A stretch of DNA of 7,464 nt from Candidatus Acidiferrales bacterium. GTDB taxonomy: Bacteria > Acidobacteriota > Terriglobia > Acidoferrales > UBA7541. Location: assembly GCA_030043155.1 (NCBI GenBank), contig JASHYE010000161.1, positions 1 through 7,464 on the forward strand. Direction: 5' to 3'. Shown here piece by piece: positions 5,720 through 7,464 of this stretch. Each line of letters opens with the position of its first letter. Position 1 is the stretch's first letter. The position numbers were made by a program, and so were the translations under genes. Below the pieces are notes generated by a model. That model did no database searches and was not told the DNA's origin. It saw only the letters and a program-made list of their open reading frames with translations.

Positions 5720-7451
5720 TTTGTCGGTTCGCGCCGTTCTCACTCTGGCTGGTTCCCGCTTTCACCCTGTGTGCTGTTGGGAATCCGATGCTTCTGAGCC
5801 ATGCCAGCACCTCTTCTTCTGCGGCCTGTTTGTAAGGGCCCGTGAACACGACAAAAAACTGCTGACCCTGAGGAGTGCGTCGCGGCCTGATGGCCACTGG
5901 CAAGTTTTGCGCCTCGATCCGCTGAGCGACTTCCTGCGCGCGCTCCTGCCTTTCAAACCGACCAACCCAAATGAAAGTATTCGCAGTGTCTGACGCAGCT
6001 CTTGGAGTGCGATTGCCCCACTCCATGCGAGGGAAAACTTTTGCCACACTAGGCTTCGGCTCCGCAGGAGCAACAGGCTTGACTGCCGTTTTATCGGCGG
6101 TTTTCGGGGTTGTTTCTGGCACGACCGTTGGCGTCGTTTCAGGAGTGGGAGCCACAAACGCTTCCGCCGGAGGAGTCGGCGCAGAAGCTACAGTCGGCGA
6201 CTGAATCTGGGCCACCTTTTTGTTCAGTTGCATGGCTCTGAGGCCGACCAAGATCAGCAGCGCTACTGCTAGTATTGCGGCCACGCGTAGGGCACTCGAT
6301 TTTCCCTTAGGCTCTAGGACCAATGTTGGTTGAGCATGCGCGAGGACCGCTGGTGGCGTAGCGCGAAGCGCAGAAGCGCCCGCAAGGGCTAAAGCCGCGG
6401 GAGCCATGGGCGCGCCGGTGACTCGCGTGGAGCGCAACGTGTTCTCCAGTTCCACTACGGATTGGAACCGCTTCGCAGGGTCTTTTTCGAGGCACTTCAA
6501 AATTGCGCGCTCGACGTATACCGGAATATTCGGGTCGATATCATGCGGTGGCACAGGGGCCTCTTGCATCTGCTTGACCGCGATCGCCACCGGCGTATCA
6601 GCGCGAAATGTTTCCGAGCCCGTGAACATTTCATAGAGCACCAGGCCAAGCGCGTAAATGTCAGTGCGATAATCCACAGGCTTCCCAGAAACCTGCTCAG
6701 GAGCCATGTATGCAGGAGTACCAATCATTGCACCAGTCAGGTGCGTACCTGATTCCATGGAGCGCGCGATGCCAAAATCCATGATTTTCACATTGCCCTG
6801 ACTGTCAATCATGACGTTTTCGGGCTTGAGGTCACGATGGATAATGCCTTGAGCGTGGGCCTCCTTCAGCCCGGAGCAAATCTGCAGCGCCAGATCAACT
6901 CCCTTGCGCACAGGCAAGCCGCCGAAGCGGCTCAGCACCGAGCGCAGGCTCTCGCCTTCCACGAACTCCATTGAGGTGTACGCAATTCCCCCGATGCGAT
7001 TGAATTCGTATACACGGCAGACGTTCTTGTGGGTGATCTTCCGCGCAAAGAGCAGCTCGTTTTTGAAGCGCTCAGTGGTGGCCTGATCGGAAGCAATTTC
7101 GGATTTGATGAGCTTCAGCGCAACAATCTCCCCAGTTTCGCGGTCGCGCGCTTTATAAACGTTGCCCATGTTGCCGTGGCCCGCTTCGCTCAAGACGTCG
7201 TAACGCTGCGAGAGGGCGGCCAAGCTACCCGAGCTCAGGTTGAGACTCGGAAGCGGCGAGTTGCCCGATGACGAAGAGCGATTGTTTGAGTTTGTTCCGG
7301 TTGGCGCGGCGGACAGATTGTCCAGCAAGACGGTCTTTTGAGCATCGGGACTGGAATGAGCGGATTGCGAGAGATTCCGGGCCGGGGTCTGGCCGTCGGA
7401 TTCCGGGCTCGCAGGCACAGGAGTACCGCTCGTTTTGGTCAGTTGGTCCAT
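5709..7451 (-). CDS. Transmembrane Ser/Thr protein kinase with a C-terminal SPOR domain, 580 aa
   Basis: Receptor-like Hanks-type kinase. Residues 1-82 are a Ser/Asn/Pro-rich, probably disordered tail that contains KTVLLDN (39-45). The kinase domain runs about 84-340 and appears fully active: glycine loop GHGNMG (91-96), ATP lysine Lys113 in VALK, helix-C Glu132, catalytic HRDLKPEN (205-212, Asp207), DFG (225-227), activation-loop Thr236 and Thr239, and GTPAYMAPE (244-252). A juxtamembrane segment precedes one helix at about 388-406 (RVAAILAVALLILVGLRAM). A Pro/Thr/Ala linker (418-470, with PETTP twice) leads to a SPOR domain at about 491-564, visible as two beta-alpha-beta halves (TFIWVGRFERQERAQEVAQRI and FFVVFTGPYKQAAEEEVLAWL). 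SPOR domains bind peptidoglycan glycan strands lacking stem peptides, so the C-terminus should be periplasmic and may sense wall state. The start ATG at 7451 has AGAAAGG 6 bases upstream. First visible gene of a kinase-phosphatase-FHA operon; genes before it are outside the window. Confidence 0.96.
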   Translation of the reverse strand: MDQLTKTSGTPVPASPESDGQTPARNLSQSAHSSPDAQKTVLLDNLSAAPTGTNSNNRSSSSGNSPLPSLNLSSGSLAALSQRYDVLSEAGHGNMGNVYKARDRETGEIVALKLIKSEIASDQATTERFKNELLFARKITHKNVCRVYEFNRIGGIAYTSMEFVEGESLRSVLSRFGGLPVRKGVDLALQICSGLKEAHAQGIIHRDLKPENVMIDSQGNVKIMDFGIARSMESGTHLTGAMIGTPAYMAPEQVSGKPVDYRTDIYALGLVLYEMFTGSETFRADTPVAIAVKQMQEAPVPPHDIDPNIPVYVERAILKCLEKDPAKRFQSVVELENTLRSTRVTGAPMAPAALALAGASALRATPPAVLAHAQPTLVLEPKGKSSALRVAAILAVALLILVGLRAMQLNKKVAQIQSPTVASAPTPPAEAFVAPTPETTPTVVPETTPKTADKTAVKPVAPAEPKPSVAKVFPRMEWGNRTPRAASDTANTFIWVGRFERQERAQEVAQRIEAQNLPVAIRPRRTPQGQQFFVVFTGPYKQAAEEEVLAWLRSIGFPTAHRVKAGTSQSENGANRQNEY

Positions 7452-7457
7452 GGTGGG

Positions 7458-7464
7458 CCTTTCT
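7458..7464 (-). promoter_or_regulatory. Ribosome binding site of the kinase gene
   Basis: The minus strand reads AGAAAGG, ending 6 bases before the ATG at 7451. This supports that start; any promoter would lie beyond the right edge of the window. Confidence 0.65.

Noticed and set aside
5457..5993. 178-codon plus-strand frame across the kinase/phosphatase junction
   Set aside because: It is antisense to both the SPOR region and the PP2C motifs, has no recognisable domain, and is best explained as a shadow frame.

Overview
The window looks like chromosomal DNA from a Gram-negative bacterium, most likely an Acidobacteriota member. The reasons are a moderately high GC content by eye, an envelope-type SPOR domain on a receptor-like Ser/Thr kinase, a YcbZ-type Lon-related protease, and a dense kinase/phosphatase/FHA cluster. 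This assignment is inferred from gene style; there is no rRNA or other marker. No tRNA, rRNA, IS element, CRISPR array or phage gene was seen. The window is almost fully coding and no gap between genes exceeds about 150 bases.

Layout: at the left edge, the 3' part of a GNAT acetyltransferase gene (1-333, + strand) ends 20 bases from the stop of a convergent gene. Every other gene is on the minus strand and is best read from right to left. The order is a Ser/Thr protein kinase (7451-5709), a PP2C phosphatase (from about 5719 to 4892), a two-FHA-domain protein (4871-4137), a 140-base gap with a possible promoter, an AI-2E/PerM-family membrane protein (3996-2944), a 142-base gap with a TATAAT box and two small inverted repeats, and a Lon-related protease (2801-354).

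The kinase, phosphatase and FHA genes overlap or lie 20 bases apart and form one phospho-signalling operon: a writer (kinase), an eraser (PP2C) and a reader (FHA). The kinase has a cytoplasmic catalytic domain, one membrane helix, a Pro/Thr-rich linker and a C-terminal SPOR domain expected in the periplasm. SPOR domains bind peptidoglycan stripped of stem peptides, so the protein has the same plan as PASTA-domain kinases (PknB/Stk1) with a different wall-binding module. This is the most interesting feature of the window. Kinase and FHA protein also share a short Thr-Val-Leu/Met-Leu-Asp motif in disordered segments, a possible phosphosite for FHA recognition.

The Lon-related protease keeps the Ser-Lys dyad with the exact 43-residue spacing of E. 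coli Lon but has a badly degraded P-loop, so its ATP dependence is doubtful. Nothing in the sequence links the protease or the AI-2E-family gene functionally to the signalling operon beyond shared strand and adjacency.
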